NCBI GenBank assembly: GCA_036971615.1
Contig: JAYKKR010000001.1
Coordinates: forward strand, 868,001-932,000
Direction: 5' to 3'
Origin: Amyloporia xantha
Lineage: Eukaryota; Basidiomycota; Agaricomycetes; Polyporales; Adustoporiaceae
Length of the DNA: 64,000 nt
Shown here: piece after piece, positions 12,167 to 23,187 of the stretch
Layout: each line of letters starts with the position of its first letter
Numbering within the stretch: position 1 is the stretch's first letter
Program-made: the position numbers and the translations under genes
Notes under the pieces: model-generated
The model's input: only the letters and a program-made list of their open reading frames with translations
Databases searched by the model: none
Told to the model about the DNA's origin: nothing

Positions 12167-12964
12167 CTACATCCGAGGGTCAAGGAGGAAACGCCATTCT
12201 TCCCTGGCAACTTGCTCGATGTACACTGCGTCTCGCCCTTCCTCCAACAGCTCCGCATTGTCAACGCAAAACCGCCATACCTTTTCGACCTCGTCCTGTG
12301 TCAACTCATATAGTATCCGTATGGTGGCTTTGGTGTCCTTAAAACGCGCTGCATTCACGATGTTTCGCACTTGAGCGATTAGCAAAATCTTCGTGCCGTC
12401 CAGCTTGTCGCTCGGAAATGCTCCACGCTGGTCAAGATTGTTGGCCGCCGCAGCATGGAGCCCCGTATTCTCGGCTATGAATCTGGCGGCCTGTGAGGCA
12501 GCATACGGCATGTCGTCCTTATCTCCGTCCTCGTCCTCGTCCTCGTCCTCGTCCTTGTTCCCGTCCTCTTCCTCAGACGGCTCGTTGCCGCTACCATCGC
12601 CCATGTCAGTGTCGGAAGGGCAGTAGGAAGACCTGGGTATCGATGCCCGAGAATACGAGCTCTCTCGCCTTGTGTTTTGACTACTGCACGGCGTGCTTGC
12701 AGAGCTGCTCTGAGTCGGAGTCGGCGTGTAGTCCTCGTCTTCGTCGTCTCGCTGTATTATTGTTTAGTGTCAATCCAGACTGGAAGATGGACGACGGACC
12801 TTGCGTTCGTAACGCGAGAGCTGTCGGTTGTCGTCTTCTAAGGATTCCCTAAACGGATATTCCTCTCCCTCTTTGGACAAAGACGAGACCTCTTGTGAGA
12901 GGGAGGGTTCGGCCGTCGACTCTTTAGCGAACAGTGTATGAGCGTAAGAACTGCGCACAGCCAT
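12167..12964 (-). CDS. Hypothetical acidic protein
   Basis: I do not recognise the family. Two exons join at CGTTACGAACGCAAG|gtccgt...acag|CGAGACGACG. The N-terminal half is disordered, rich in Ser, Glu and Asp, and carries an ED-repeat tract encoded by a (gtcctc)n microsatellite. The C-terminal third looks helical and folded: TKILLIAQVRNIVNAARF, TIRILYELTQDEVEKVWRF and YIEQVAREEWRFLLDPRM. The start is the ATG at 12964; a longer open frame begins only with TTG. Acidic composition and short basic patches suggest a nuclear protein, but that is inference. It is convergent with TAF5. Confidence 0.65.
12527..12555. repeat. Hexanucleotide microsatellite (gtcctc)n in coding sequence
   Basis: Four perfect gtcctc units plus a partial one encode alternating Glu-Asp on the minus strand inside the hypothetical acidic protein. 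Length variation here would change the acidic tract without a frameshift. Confidence 0.8.
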
Positions 12965-14011
12965 AGTTGTCCGATCGTAGAACAAGTTAGCTGGACGTCT
13001 CTTTTATACGATGTTCCCAGGTCTTTATTTTCAGCTCCATTGTCCCAGATCGTTGGCATAAGACATCAGATCCCTTCCATTGTGCATGTCAGAGTCGTTA
13101 GATAGACACGAAATTCAAGTTGTTCGATAACGGTGGAGATCCAATACTCATGCAATTTTGGGGGAAGGTTTCCCCACTTCATGGCCAACAAGTATCGAGA
13201 AGATTGGTAATACAATCCTTGGTACGGTGCTATATATTTCAAGTCGTAGTCCAAGTTGAACGTCCGGTCTGAACAGTAGAATAATATAGGGATTCGGACC
13301 TGACAGACTTTGGTCAGCACCGGTGTTCTCTGTGAAAGGCGAAACAATAACAGTTCGTGCCCACTCACAAAGGATATGCGAGAGCACGCTGTGACTGCAT
13401 TATATGTGCTACATTGTGTAGGGCGACTGACGAGATCTGTCCGGCATAGACCGAAGCTAAGTTAGACCCGGGCCCTACGCATCTGCATTCAGGTATTTCC
13501 ACAGATGCCCTTGCTCCCTTATATGATGCTTTGTTTACCAAGTATAAGTGGTTGTTCCGTGTACACAAGATAAAAATTCAGCGACAAGTACTAGTAGTAC
13601 GGCGGCCTCCTAGAATATTACGGAGCGAGCGTCATGCAGACGCGTCGCGTCCGAGTCGCGTCGCGTCACGGGGCGTGTGCGCTTGAATCGCGGCTGTATT
13701 TTGCATGAAAACGATGATTTTCATGGCCGCTTGCAGGAAATATGGGCAAGATAACACTCAATCACGATAAGAAAATTCCGTATCTCAGGTATACTGAGGG
13801 CAATGCAACCTGAATAAGGCAAGATTAGTTCTTGGAGGTGGTCCACCATTCGGCGCCACAATGAATCCAACCACGTGATGGTGTCACGCTAAGAGGGCCG
13901 GCAACTCGCCTTTTGAGTGCCTAGGGTTCACCGAGCTCAGGTAGTCCGTACTACATTCGCTTTGTCGAGAACAGTCATCTGGCTGCACAAAGTCCCCATT
14001 CCCCTCTAAAC
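12965..14011. other. Intergenic region between divergent genes
   Basis: No supportable gene lies in this 1.05-kb stretch; the short frames on the minus strand (13066-13568) have no recognisable features. It contains a GC-rich cluster of cgcgtcgcg-type words at about 13640-13670. It also holds a short hairpin, catgaaaa-cgatga-ttttcatg, near 13700. The right end is the promoter of the gene starting at 14012. Confidence 0.5.
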
Positions 14012-15013
14012 ATGGAATCAGTAAGTCTTCACTTATGTTATTGGTAATGCACATCTAAGAAACATTCCAAGATGGAAGACCAACCGATGGAGACCGAGGC
14101 CACCATGGATGCGGGAGCTTCGCAGTTTCAACAACTACCCCCAAACAGCCATATCCCAGTAGTCCAGAACAGTAATTTTAACGAGTCAGGTAAGTAGTTG
14201 ACTACCCTGAGACCGTGGTAGCCTTCATCCTCTAGTAGTAGTTCTGACCAAAATGGATCGTTTGTACGAAGAAATGAGAGCTTTAGTTGCCTCATTTCCA
14301 CAGGCCCGGGACCCTTTCCGCGACATTTTGGTCAAGGTTCACATTCGAAGGCCAGAAAAGGATTCTTGGACATACCTCGGACGAGGTATAGTCTCGCAGG
14401 AGGGACAAGTGGGGCAGGCATTCCGTCTAGGTCAGTTTATCTGCATTCGCCCTGTCACTCGCGCTCACCGGTTCATTTGTGGTCTAGTTGTGAGATCCGT
14501 CGTCTCGAAGAAGATAATGACAAGTTTCGGAGAGGTACATTTACTTTCCTGCTTGTCTCGTGCGGGATGAACCTTACCTCATGCGATTGTAGGACACTGC
14601 TGTCCAAGCCGAAAAACGTGGTAACTTCGTTGTGATAGGATGTGTCGAGAATAATCGCGTGGTCTCATGGTCTCTTAATGTGAGTATATTGTATTACTTC
14701 TACTCTCGACTTGCATATTCATCCTCAACCAAATGCCATATTCCTGGCTCAGGCGCAGAACAACTCAGAAACACTCCGTCTCCTTGCAAGTGTTGATCTT
14801 GCATGCTACTCTCGAAAGCACATTGTCACGGATCCTCAGAACTCCCACCGCCGGCGCATTTCCCGTATGATCAAAGATGACCGCAAACGCCGCCACAAGC
14901 GTCGCAAGGACCAAGACGCCATGGTGGCGGCCTTTGCTCGGACAGGGCTGGAACAAGTTGCTCCCGAGCAGTCCATGGCCGTGGGTCCCTCAACAATGCA
15001 GCAACCCTCATGA
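14012..15013 (+). CDS. Uncharacterised protein with a basic C-terminal region
   Basis: I do not recognise the family. The first exon codes only Met-Glu-Ser before a GTAAGT donor. Later exons encode an acidic, Met-rich N-terminus (MEDQPMETEATMDAG) and then a region that could be one folded beta-rich domain: KMDRLYEEMRALVASFPQ, VKVHIRRPEKDSWTYLGRG, VVRSVVSKKIMTSFGE, NFVVIGCVENNRVVSWSLN and ETLRLLASVDLACYS. A strongly basic stretch (RRRISRMIKDDRKRRHKRRK) resembles a nuclear localisation signal. The alternation of short strands hints at a PH-like fold, but I cannot confirm this. About six exons are inferred; phases agree across all junctions I checked. Confidence 0.7.
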
Positions 15014-18000
15014 TCAGCAAGAAGGTGGAAGTATTGAGACTCCTTGTCGTCGTCTCGAGACGTCGTACATGAGGATATATGTAACTGTATTTTATGTTCT
15101 TGTCCACCTCTGTTCTTTTCCACACCGTAGCCCTTGATGACCGCATCTGTATCCAGAGGAACTGTTTCATAGCTTTCCGACTTCAGACCTTCAGCAGCCT
15201 ACTGATCGCACACTAATACCTCTCCCCCCTCGCCTGTCCTATCCCTCCTATCCCTCCTTCATTATTGTGCCCAGTAGCGTAGTCTTGCAGTAGGTGTACT
15301 CGCCATCGTGAATTTGATACCTACGGCGAATTTCGGTTTTGATGTGAGACAGGAAGAAGCAACAACGCACGCTGAAGATATTCTAAATTCATTGACAACC
15401 CTGATTCTATAGCTAGCGATGCATTTTCAAGGACGGCGCTGAAGATTTTGGGGACCCAAGGCGAACCTGGGAAGCCATCGTTCCAAGTACCGCGGACCCT
15501 CCTTGAGTGCCTGATGAAATATTGTGGTTCTGAGAAAAAACGAGGCTGTCCCGTAATTAAACCGACACCGGCCTCGGCAGCCGAATCAACGCTGTGCCGC
15601 ATATTTCTCCCCGCGCTGCAAAGACAATTGTTTTTGTTAGCACCTTTGGAACGGCGTTTATGAAGGAACATCGCCGACACGGTATGGCAAAGCCAACCAC
15701 AACGCCTACAACGAAGCGGGCAATAAACCCTGCCGGGAGTGATGAGTCCGCAAGAATTAGTGTAATGATAGTCGGGAGTCGCACATGTTCGATGCGCTTG
15801 CCGCGCATATAACACTCTGCAGCGAATGTAATGATGACGATGATACGGATAGTTGCCCGTGAAGCATGTGTCATCGTCGGACCTGATATCAGCATTCATG
15901 TACGTACCCCCACCTTGGCGTTCCTTGAGTCCAGCATAAAGAATATGATCTGGCTTCCTATTGTGATGTCGGCCATCCAGTTGAAGGTGGTGAGCCTGAG
16001 ACCGATTTGGAGTTGAGCCTTCAGGTAGGACAACCTCTGACGGATTAGTAACTCGGAATAAGCCCACGGACAATAGCACCCACAGTGGTAATTAATGGTT
16101 TGACCGTTTCCGTATTGTCTTCATCTGCCTCTCAGAATTTACTGAGAATTCCTAACAACTGGTCCCACATTGATGAGGTCAGACACCCCATCCGAAGCGA
16201 AGCTAGTTGCAATGATTGGACATAATTGCATCGATTGGGTGCTGGGAAGTGGGAGCTGTACGGAAGAATCCTGGACTGTTAGCTAAGCTCGAAGAAATAA
16301 ATCATAAATCGATGACGCTGCAAAAGCCTATTTATTGACCGCTTTTAGTCTGACATGTCCCAATGGCTAGGCGACTTACAGGTACAATACTAGTTCGCTT
16401 AGAAGGAGCGGTCCCTCATTTACACGCCTCTCGGTCAACAGGGATACTGATTTTGTTGCACCGGACTAGGACACATCGAGTTAATCACATTGTGTTGCAT
16501 CACTGTAGGAAAAGGCAAAGTTCTCGACACAGAGCTGTCAAACAAGAGTGTCGTGGACGACTTCAATGTGTCTTCATAACCACTTGACAACTGTCAGCGC
16601 AAGATATCGTCAAACAGTGTGAATGCGAGTAGCTGGAAAGTTTGACGTATGCGTGGTGCATACAAGATTGGCTATTGGAGTGAAATAGGATGTCCTTGAG
16701 GTATACGTGAATTTTGATAAGTGTAACAAAATCAGGCGTATCATGTTTGCCAAAATCGCGAGCGTGTGTGGTCGCTACTACGCGGACACGCGCCCCAGGC
16801 ACGACGAATAAACCGATGTTCGTCAGATGGACGTGGCAACATACCTTCAAAATACTCTATGTAGTAATCTGGATCAACTCATCAAAAGTCTACCTGCAAG
16901 GCAGGAAATATTCACCACTGTGAGTAACTAGACAGGAAAGAAAACTTTGCTCATGAAGGATCTCACTAACTACTCAAAATTCCGAACTCAACTGTAAAGG
17001 GTAACACGATGTTACCATTGATGAACAAAATGATGTTGATGTCCACTGACCAATTTTGTAGTCGCCACCAGTCTCCGTTACAATGACTGCTCTGGGCGTT
17101 GACAGGCGTCGTTGATGAATATACGCCAATCTAACAGGACGGATGCTGGATGAAGACGAGAGCAGACTGATACCATTCTCAACATCAAGGCCCTTCAGCT
17201 GATGTGGTTACGGGGCTCGCTGCTACTCGATAGAAGGAGGAGGGCAGTAAAATTGAGACATACCGCTCGACGAAATGTTCGTATCATAATGTTAAGAACG
17301 CGGCCTTCCTGCCACGAACCCACCGGGATAAAGAGACTTATATAGAATCGTGTATGTTGATGGTTCGAGCTGATTCAGATTCAGTAAAACCCACGGATTT
17401 GCTTGCGTTCGGCACAGCTTGTTGTCTGGTAACTTGAATATGATGCGAGCATGTTGAAGTGGCATCCCGTGGAGACCAGTCTGATATTGCCAGAAGAGAA
17501 GTAGTACGTTCTCAAGCTTGCAGGCACCATCCATGAGAATTGGCACGAGCAATCGACCAGCACATTGCTCATCATGCAAATGAGCTGGAGTCTTGCGACT
17601 AGTAAAGTGGATAGTCACTACAACTTCTCAAAATCGCCGTACCTAGCGTAGAAGAATATCAACACTCGAACTTTGCAAGGCTCACAGCTCCATCTCGAGT
17701 CTCGACTCGTAACTGAGCCTAAGCGATACATACCGCAGAAGGGACTTATAGTCGAGGACGTCTCTTCCTAGTAGTAACTGGACAGCGGGGTTTTTAGTTC
17801 AGAAAACTCCGCGAACCACTGCACACGTCATAGAATTCTGAGATGCACTCCTTTCGATCGTATGCACAGACTTGTTGAAACGAGAGGCCGGCACGTCATT
17901 GTGCTGATCTACAGAAATATTCAGCTCATCGGTCGAAGACAGTGTCATGTCCTACGGTAAAGAGACCTACTAGGTAGCTCGGACAAAGAAGGGCGAATAA

Positions 18001-18290
18001 AGCGGACAAATGATGGTACTGAATATAGAGCTGCTGACCTGAACAAATCCTGGAAGCAGAGGCAGGAAAATGAGGATGTCAACTATTCGGAAATCGCGCA
18101 AAAATATAGGTCTACGGAAGGCAGAGCACAACGAAAAATTGCAAGCAGATGAAACGCAATCGATACGGGAGATAGCGTCCACAAATAAATACTGTTCTAC
18201 GCTCAGGGTATCGTACATGTCCGAAGCCGACGCTTGGAACGAAATTTTGACGTCAATGTGAGGATCACCGTGCCAATCATGCTCACATGC
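15014..18290. other. 3.3-kb gene-poor region
   Basis: Apart from a possible gene relic at 15541-16020, I find no exon chain that can be supported. Frames are short, on both strands, and low in recognisable content. The first part is the 3' flank of the gene ending at 15013; the last part is the 3' flank of the minus-strand gene ending at 18291. No terminal repeats, target duplications or reverse-transcriptase or transposase motifs were seen. Confidence 0.5.
15541..16020 (-). pseudogene. Possible relic of a multi-pass membrane protein
   Basis: On the minus strand two adjacent frames are strikingly hydrophobic. The first reads LQIGLRLTTFNWMADITIGSQIIFFMLDSRN and then hits a stop after VGVRT. 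The second contains ATIRIIVIITFAAECYM, TIITLILADSSLPAGFIA and FVVGVVVGFAIP. They might be joined by an intron, but the only candidate is about 35 bp, shorter than its neighbours. I cannot find a convincing start upstream. A decayed or partial gene is more likely than an intact one. Confidence 0.25.
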
Positions 18291-20153
18291 TCATGTTGAA
18301 TGGCTAGGTCCTTGTCCACGATGATCACTGGCAGGCGTAAGTGGCGCTGAGGGTGGCCCCGGCGACAATGGCTGCTGCAAATTCGAATGACCCATGAATT
18401 CGTCCTCATCAAAGAATGGTGGTGGAGGGCCTGATAATGGTGCGGAGTGTGTGTTCGGTTGTGGTTGTGGAGGAAGCGCTGGTGCATCTACATCAGACGA
18501 GGCTGTTTCTGCTGCAGGAGGTGGTCCGCGAACGGCGCTGTACTGTGGGGGCAGTTCAATGACTTCCTCGGCATCGGTATGCAGGATGAAACGTGGGGCG
18601 GTCTGATAAGTCGGCGTGCCCGCCATGGCTGCCTTCCGCCGAGCTCCCGATGTCATAGTCTGGTCTTGCGACGATGAGGCCATGCTATCCCGTAAGCCAG
18701 CAGAGTGGTCTATGAATGCCGACGTGGCATCCGAGGTCTGCCGCGAGTGCATAGACTGCACACCATATGGATCCGGGAGGGAGTATACAGTCGAGCCCGG
18801 TTGTGTGCCTGCATGGATGAGGCTAGACATGGAAGACAGGGCGACAGCTTGGTGTCCGTTGCTTGAGACGCTTCCGGCTGGATTGAACAGGGGATATGGG
18901 TGGACGATAGGAGGAGGCATATCATCCACAGTCTCACTAGTCAAGTCAACTTCCGGTTGTTTCTTCCGGCCTGAGCGATAAGAATGACTGCTGTTTGCAA
19001 AATAACTTCCAGAGCGTCGGTCTCTGCGAAGAAGGAATATGGCTAGCGCCACGATAACGGCAAGTCCGAGTATACCGCCTACGACGGCTCCAGCGATGGT
19101 CCCTCCCGACACTGATGACTTTGTGGAGTTCGTCGCGGCAGTGGCGACCGGTGTGCTGGAAGTCGTGTACGTCGCTGACGGATGCACCGCTAGCGACGAT
19201 GGGAAAGCTCCAGTGAGACATGACGCATCATCAGTCGGTCCAACTGGTTCGACAGAAGTGCTTCCGCCTTGGCGACCCTTCGAGTCCTGCATGGTGAAAA
19301 TGACAGAGGTTCCTGCCGCAAGATCGGCCTGCCATTGATAGTCCGTAGGACCAGTGGGTGGGTTTAAGAGGAAAGTTGTCCCTCCAGGAATGATGCCCTA
19401 CACGAACTTAGATGGAGCAAAGAAGCCACTAAACACATGATGCTTACCGTAATAGTCACCGGCTGCACCGCCCCAGTGTAGTTGGTAAATGAGTAGTATC
19501 TGGATAGATTCGGCATGAGCGCCATATGGGCATGAAAGTTATAACAGCGAATCTGCGACTCACCGACACTGATTCAGAGCCATGTCCGCTTCGAAGAAGA
19601 AATCAACGGCTATTACGGAGCGATCAGCATGTCTCCAAATTACGCATTTTATAACTCACACTGCGCGCTAGTATTGCACTTTGAGTTGCCAATGGACGGC
19701 CCCACTGTCAAGACATCTGAGACACCCCCCGTCGCGAACCCATTCGCATCCGACATGATTGCAATCATTGTTTGATTTGCAGGGATTGGAAGTTGGACTC
19801 CGTACGATCCATGCCCGTCGCTGAAGCTCGAGGACGGTATAGAGAACGTCAACGTACGACCAAAGAACGGGTCCTGGGCGGTGATCGTTAGTCAGACTTA
19901 CCCAAATGGCGAAGGGAATGAACTCACAGGGATAATCGTGAGCTCATAGGGAGCTGTCCCTCCTAGGTAAGGTACACATGCATCTCTCAGTACCGTGGCC
20001 TAACGAAGGCCCCGTTGGGAACTTACCGGACCAAGATACGTTGAAGTCATCGCATTGTGTGGGGTCGTCGTAGGAAAAGGTGAAGTTTGCGGCATAGGTT
20101 TGCGAAATCCCGAGCAGAATTACAGTCGGCAGATAGCCCACCCGAGTCCGCAT
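18291..20153 (-). CDS. Secreted single-pass membrane protein with disordered cytoplasmic tail
   Basis: The family is common in mushroom-forming fungi but has no function that I can name. The N-terminus MRTRVGYLPTVILLGISQTYA is a signal peptide. An ectodomain of about 200 residues follows (FTFSYDDPTQCDDFNVSWSGG, YELTIIP, PYNF-like strands, QWQADLAAGTSVIF) with several Asn-X-Ser/Thr sites, then a Ser/Thr-rich stalk. One transmembrane helix (GTIAGAVVGGILGLAVIVALAIFLL) is capped by RRDRR. The C-terminal half is disordered and rich in Pro and Ser, and ends in polyproline-type motifs. Five or six exons are inferred; the junctions WSG|GTAPYELTIIP and IIP|DPFFGRTLTF keep frame. The layout resembles a surface sensor or adhesion protein. 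Confidence 0.78.
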
Positions 20154-20664
20154 AACTGGAAGGAATAAAATAATGGTTAAAACGAATGAAGACTAGGAAA
20201 AGGGCGGAGGAGGGCACAAGCGACCAGGCTCTGCCAATATGTGAAGAGACAACCGTTGAACGGCTCCTGGTCGACGGGGATGTGGACAGTGATGAAGGGG
20301 GAAGACAGCCTCGAGCTCGGGAACTGAATTGATGCATTGGGCGCTGTTGTGGAGGCGCTGTCTGTCACTGGCTCAACGCGACGATTCCGAAATCCAGTAG
20401 CAAGCGATCTACAGATATGACCCAGGCACATCGCCGCTGAGTCTCAACTGAAACCGACAATATCCTATCTCACAAAGATCAACTCCGTCATTACAATTCA
20501 TTCGATTCATTCACCAGCCTGAAACAGAAACATACATTTCGAGACGCGGCCGCACAAAGAATTCAAGTAAAACAGACATATCGAGACGGAGGAATGGAGG
20601 AATTAGAATGACTGATGTAACAGTCGGTGGAGCTGCCATGAGGCTCCATAACGACAGTGTCTAT
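20154..20664. other. Intergenic region (511 bp)
   Basis: Lies between two minus-strand genes, upstream of the one starting at 20153 and downstream of the one ending at 20665. I see no gene; short open frames overlap on both strands. Confidence 0.5.
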
Positions 20665-23122
20665 TTATTTCGCTCGTGCGAACATCATCCACGCTAGCCT
20701 CCAAGGCTTCAGGACGGCAGTGCCAAGGACTCGAAGAAAGACCCGTAGTTTTCTCCCAGTCAGGAGTGCTCGCCACGGAACACGAACGTCCTTGTCGACC
20801 TCGATCATTGGACCGAGAGTGTCCAAAGTATATGACTGCGCTTCAACATCCACGCATCCGACATCGGAACTATCAGTGAGCAAACTACGCGGCACGTCAG
20901 ATAGACCACCGAGTCGAGGCCGCCGATAATATTCCTCGGGCCGCATCATGGGGTAAGGGTCCGCCATGTTGCCCTCCAGCAAGCATGGTGACTTCATGAC
21001 AGAACGCACCGGCACACGAGTTGCAAGAGGAGGCATGGGCACAAAGGCAGGTCCTGGCACGGGCGCAACACGAGCGTTAAGGCCATGAGGTACGGTATGA
21101 GCTGGAGGAGCCTTGACAAGTGGGCGAGAGCAGGAAGAAGAAAGTGATCCGACGGCCTTGTTGCCTCGCATGGTGACTGCACGCACCCGATAGCCAGGTT
21201 TTACCAACGAGGCGCGCGAGCCCAAGAGGACGAGCGCTGCGGTAGGACAGACGGGGCGAAAGGAACGGCTTTTAATGTGCGACGGGGATTTCTTTGACTG
21301 GCGAAATCCTGAAGTTGCGTTGGCCTCACCATTGACGCGCTCAGTCGATGCTGAGCGAAAAGTATTGCCATTACTCTTCGACACAAATTTCTTGACACCC
21401 GTCGTCTCACTGACTCGAGCGCGAACGGGCGAAACGGTGACCGACTTGCGCGGCGTGGAACTGCAGCTACGACAAACGCACTTGCTCGATGACAGGACAT
21501 TGGCAGCACTGACGTTTGGCTGGACACGAGCAGGGCGGGTCTCAGCGTTTGCGTGTTTCCCGTCCACAGTAGTAGTAAAGCGCAGTGGACGTTGACTCCT
21601 AGAAGCACTCTGAATCTGGCCTACGGCGTCAGATCTGACATCAGGAAAGTTAGACGACTTCGAGGAAGATCCCAAGCCCCCAGATGTGACATTAGACTTG
21701 TCTTGTGTCAGCACAATTCTTGGGGAAGCTCTGCGTACAGCAGCAGGTGTGAGGTATAGTACGGGAGCAGCCCTGTTTGCAGGGATTTGACCAGTTGATC
21801 TACTAGCAGTAGCCGAGGAGAGCCCAGATTGACAAGCATCCAGAGGGGATTTGGGTGAAGAATACCTCGCAGCAGAGCCCGAGCGCTCACCTTCCACGGG
21901 CTCACGAGATACTGGCCGTGCTTGGAGAAGATCTGCAGGAGGCACTCTTGGAGGAGCCGCACGTTGACCAGATTTGACATTTTGCATATTTGCGGACTGA
22001 AACGTAGTACGCCCAGCTTGCTTGACCGTCGGCAAAAGGAGAGGCGTAGGGGCGATCTTCTTTGAGGTACTGACATTCTGCGTTGTACTGACAGTTGATC
22101 TGGGAGTCTTTGAAGCGATTGTAGTCTTGTCAGGAATAATATCAACAGGGTGACGGCAGTAGGCGTGAATACGACTAGGTGCTGCGATCTCTCTTGACCT
22201 TGCAATACTCCCAGGCGCTTGAACTACACCAGTCCGAGGAGCCTTGCTTGGAGGCAAAGAACCAGTTATGTGAGAACTACGAGACGAGACCTTAGCTGCA
22301 ACGGAATCCGAAGTTCGGGAGCGAGGAGCAGGCAATGACTGTTGCTCCTGTTGCGCAGCCCGAGTCGCACGAGGGGATGCATAGGGTGGCGGTTGTGTTA
22401 CGGCTTTCACTCCTTGCTTCTGTAATAGTTTCTGGCGACGTTTCCAGTCTGGTGTCGCATGGGGGGTGACAGTTACCTCCGTCTCCTCCTGCAACATCTC
22501 TAATTTCTTGTGGTCATCTCTGCATTCCTCTGCGATCCTGCGCAGACGATCCTGAACAACTTGGATGAGCAACGGGGTTCCGTTCTCCTGCAAGCTGAAA
22601 CATAGTCGTTTAGACTAGTTACAAATCTGCGACATAACATAGGTCTTACATATCAACCTGCAGATCTTCGTCGCTTTTGCGCATGCTAGGAGTAAGCTTG
22701 GGAGAAGCCCGCTTCTTCTTCTGCGGGGATGGCGAATTAGGAACCGAAATTGGCCTGTGCCGCCCACCATGCTTCCTCGGCTGAGGGAGGACACGAGACG
22801 ACCGCAATGGCGAGGATGCTGAAGGAGACGGTGGGATAGAAATAGTAGGCGTCTTGGGTTCATCCTCTTGTACGACCGGAGGAGGGGTAGGACGAGGGTT
22901 GCGCCACAACTTACGGAGCTCTCGCCGGGAGGGCTTCCTGTTTTTTATATACTTCACCATAATGGCTACCGCCCAGCGGTATGACAGGGTATATAGTGCG
23001 ACCAGGAGGGGCCGCACGAAGTGAGCGAGTAGTAGCAATTCCAAGTTCAACTTGAACTCGAGACGATCGGCCTGCATTTGTTCCAGTTTGTCTCGTCGCA
23101 CGTGACTGTGCCGGACGCCCAT
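20665..23122 (-). CDS. Large disordered protein with an N-terminal membrane segment
   Basis: I do not recognise the family. Two exons (22650-23122 and 20665-22594, intron 22595-22649) give 800 residues in frame. Near the N-terminus a hydrophobic stretch (LLLLAHFVRPLLVALYTLSYRWAVAIMV) should insert in a membrane. Downstream is a Pro/Ser/Arg-rich segment with SPSPQKKKRASPK, then a likely coiled coil (LLIQVVQDRLRRIAEEC and onward). About 500 residues of low-complexity sequence rich in Ser, Arg and Pro follow. The start is the ATG at 23122; a longer frame begins only with GTG. The start codons of this gene and the divergent desaturase are just 65 bp apart. Possible roles include an organelle tether or a cytoskeletal adaptor, but that is a guess. 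Confidence 0.75.
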
Positions 23123-23187
23123 TGCTATCCACGAAATAGAGCGCGAGCCGGGCGCGTCTCGTCTGATCCCACCCACTCCTCGTAGCT
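23123..23187. promoter_or_regulatory. Very short divergent intergenic region (65 bp)
   Basis: Only 65 bp separate the ATG codons of the minus-strand gene (23122) and the plus-strand desaturase (23188). Either the promoters overlap each other's transcribed region, or one annotated start is too far upstream. Confidence 0.6.

Noticed and set aside
15321..16079. Minus-strand open frame of 252 codons as a gene
   Set aside because: The product is rich in Cys, His and Arg with no domain; the hydrophobic signal is in other frames, so this frame is a by-product.
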